The translations under genes and the position numbers were made by a program. Positions 62,860-64,000 of a stretch of 64,000 nt of DNA are shown here, piece by piece. Below the pieces are notes generated by a model, which had not been told where the DNA came from, made no database searches, and saw nothing but the letters and a program-made list of their open reading frames with translations. The stretch lies in assembly GCA_963668365.1 (NCBI GenBank), contig OY764266.1:1674001-1738000 (forward strand). Reading direction: 5' to 3'. The stretch's first letter is position 1. Each line of letters opens with the position of its first letter. Source of the DNA: VXNE01 sp963668365. Its GTDB lineage: Bacteria; Pseudomonadota; Gammaproteobacteria; Pseudomonadales; Azotimanducaceae.

Positions 62860-62975
62860 CTAGGAGGCTGTCCGAGAATACGATTTCTCGCAAAACACAA
62901 TTTATAAGTCATTGATTTACAAAAAGTAAAATTTCATAAAATCGCGATTTTTCGAGTTCTCGGACAGCCTCCTAG
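62860..62975. mobile_element. Short MITE, 116 bp, 19-bp terminal inverted repeats
   Basis: CTAGGAGGCTGTCCGAGAA (62860-62878) and its exact reverse complement (62957-62975) enclose about 78 bases of very A+T-rich DNA. Like the element at 25553, both ends terminate in CTAG. Confidence 0.85.
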
Positions 62976-63003
62976 ATACTTCAGAGACGGCCCCCGAGGA
63001 GTC

Positions 63004-63413
63004 ATGAGCCTGAAAGGCCAGGCGCGTGTAGTGGTCGGCGCCGGTCAGACGCCGGGCGAAACGATCGGCAACGGGCGCGCCGCAGCGATCATCCATGCCC
63101 GCGAGGGTGCGCGTCTGCTGCTCGCCGACATCGACGCGGCACGCGTCGACGAGACGCAGTCGATGATTACCGAAAAAGGTTTTGACGCGGAAATCATGAC
63201 GGCAGACGTCAAACGCGAGGACGACTGCCGCGCCATCATGACTACCGCGGTCGAGCGTTTCAGGCGCATCGACGTGCCGCACTACAACGTCGGCAAGAGC
63301 CGGGGCGACGGCGAAGTGACCGAACTCCGGCGCGAGCACTGGACCGACATCATGGAGATGAACCGGAATCTGTCTTCCCGTCGACGGCGGTCTATCGGCG
63401 CGAGCACACCTGT
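63004..63413 (+). pseudogene. SDR paralogue with internal deletion
   Basis: The first 120 codons (MSLKGQARVVVGAGQTPGET to DIMEMN) match the SDR at 60478, then jump directly to the DNA encoding its last 18 codons, out of frame (NLSSRRRRSIGAS). The junction is a short shared CCGG. About 380 bp containing the catalytic Ser and Tyr are gone. A MITE lies just upstream. Confidence 0.85.
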
Positions 63414-63419
63414 GATCAA

Positions 63420-63683
63420 TCAAGCATCCGACAACTCGTCACCCGGGATTGGCCGCACATCCGGAGCGGCCTCAAGATAGCGCGTCAGGTCTCCCGACCG
63501 AGCCTTGTCGGCGCGACGCTCGAGAAACTCCGCCGCCGTCTCGATAGCGCCGATTTTCTGCGCTACCGCAGTAGCGATCCATTGATTGAGTGAGACGCCG
63601 TCGGCCTTTGCCAGACGTGCCGCCGTCTCTTTCAACGAAACCGGCAGCTTCAAGGGATATTTGTATCGGACTGGTTCGCTCAC
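63420..63683 (-). CDS. Antitoxin, HicB/RHH-like, paired with PIN toxin
   Basis: An 87-residue protein: YPLKLPVSLKETAARLAKAD then GVSLNQWIATAVAQKIGAIE, a ribbon-helix-helix pattern as in HicB/VapB-type antitoxins, followed by a toxin-binding tail. The start is GTG 63683, overlapping the PIN gene stop by four bases, so the toxin gene lies upstream. Confidence 0.75.
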   Translation of the reverse strand: MSEPVRYKYPLKLPVSLKETAARLAKADGVSLNQWIATAVAQKIGAIETAAEFLERRADKARSGDLTRYLEAAPDVRPIPGDELSDA

Positions 63684-64000
63684 TTTCGTAGTCTCCTCAA
63701 CACCTCCCGCGGGGTGGCAACCGCGACCCCCAGGGTGCGCGCCAGCGCGAAGTCCCTCAGGTTGTGCGTCACGATGAAGTCAGCGTCGCCGTTGCTGGCG
63801 GCTTCAAGCACCATTTCATCATTGGCATCGCGCAACACCGGGCGCGTTTTGAAATGCACGTCAATCGGTTCGGCAATGGCAGCGAATGCGTTCATGACGG
63901 CCTCCACATCTTCCGGGGCATGCCCCGTTGCCTCGCGCACCTCACCTCTATTCAGCACCGCCTCGTATTCCAGAAACAACGCCGTCGAGCAAAGCAGTGT
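63680..64000 (-). CDS. PIN-domain toxin, 5' end outside the window
   Basis: At least 106 residues: LFLEYEAVLNRGEVREATGH, then VLRDANDEMVLEAASNGDAD with conserved acidic residues, THNLRDF and a terminal TPREVLRRL. This is the C-terminal two thirds of a PIN-family RNase toxin; the N-terminal LDTN-type segment lies beyond 64000. Confidence 0.8.
   Translation of the reverse strand, partial: TLLCSTALFLEYEAVLNRGEVREATGHAPEDVEAVMNAFAAIAEPIDVHFKTRPVLRDANDEMVLEAASNGDADFIVTHNLRDFALARTLGVAVATPREVLRRLRK

Overview
The window is GC-rich, densely coded bacterial chromosome. Several things point to a heterotrophic proteobacterium, most likely gammaproteobacterial: paralogous SusC-like TonB-dependent receptors with the EEIVVTA TonB box, CreD, RecQ, and a DUF2170-PspA-DUF2491 set like E. 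coli yjfIJK. No rRNA or clade-defining marker is present, so placement stays at that level. The window mixes stable metabolic genes with a large mobile and decaying fraction: four transposase loci, two MITE-like elements, an IS-disrupted integrase, five toxin-antitoxin loci or remnants, and several genes broken by a single in-frame stop or frameshift.

1-6.3 kb: an ERG4/ERG24-type sterol reductase remnant, an Ntn-hydrolase asparaginase, an ankyrin protein, a strongly promoted structured RNA of about 250 nt ending in a terminator, a tRNA-Pro-like cloverleaf, a slipin, a VOC protein, and a zeta-toxin-like kinase stopped by an in-frame amber codon. 6.4-14.7 kb: CreD, a class III CoA transferase overlapping recQ, then a two-gene ATPase/partner locus whose 5' end carries a G10 tract separating two reading frames. 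It abuts the N-terminal stub of a type I restriction HsdR and looks like a small defence island.

15-25.6 kb: an envelope-stress/polyamine locus, all on the minus strand: AdoMet decarboxylase, lipoprotein, double DUF350 membrane protein, membrane-anchored aminopropyltransferase, then DUF2170, PspA, DUF2491, a small protein and a K+ channel. An ABC exporter (plus strand) and a RelE/Phd pair split it in two. A nearly identical 16-bp motif lies at the head of both halves. Acylphosphatase follows, its stop codon lying inside a 342-bp MITE.

26-37 kb: a CsgG-like protein, a broken RES toxin module, cupin, VOC and SnoaL-like proteins, an FG-GAP/ASPIC lipoprotein, an ISAzo13 element and two tandem N-acyl-D-amino-acid deacylase paralogues. 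37-43 kb: two TonB-dependent receptors, each behind a similar TTGACA promoter and a conserved foldable leader; all receptors share a 3' terminator cassette. 43-49 kb: TA modules, a DUF4143 ATPase, a duplicated membrane protein and an IS1634-type element between 19-bp inverted repeats.

49-57 kb: an A+T-richer RHS/YD-repeat gene with a companion, then a tyrosine integrase disrupted by an ISKra4-family element (9-bp target duplication), itself disrupted by a second IS (5-bp duplication). 57.6-64 kb: a third receptor, an SDR, the tail of a lost fourth receptor, another DUF4143 ATPase with repeated operators, a MITE, and a second copy of the SDR/PIN-toxin segment decayed in a complementary way. 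The receptors, deacylases, CoA transferase and SDRs suggest import and catabolism of organic ligands; the remainder is dominated by genome-conflict genes.
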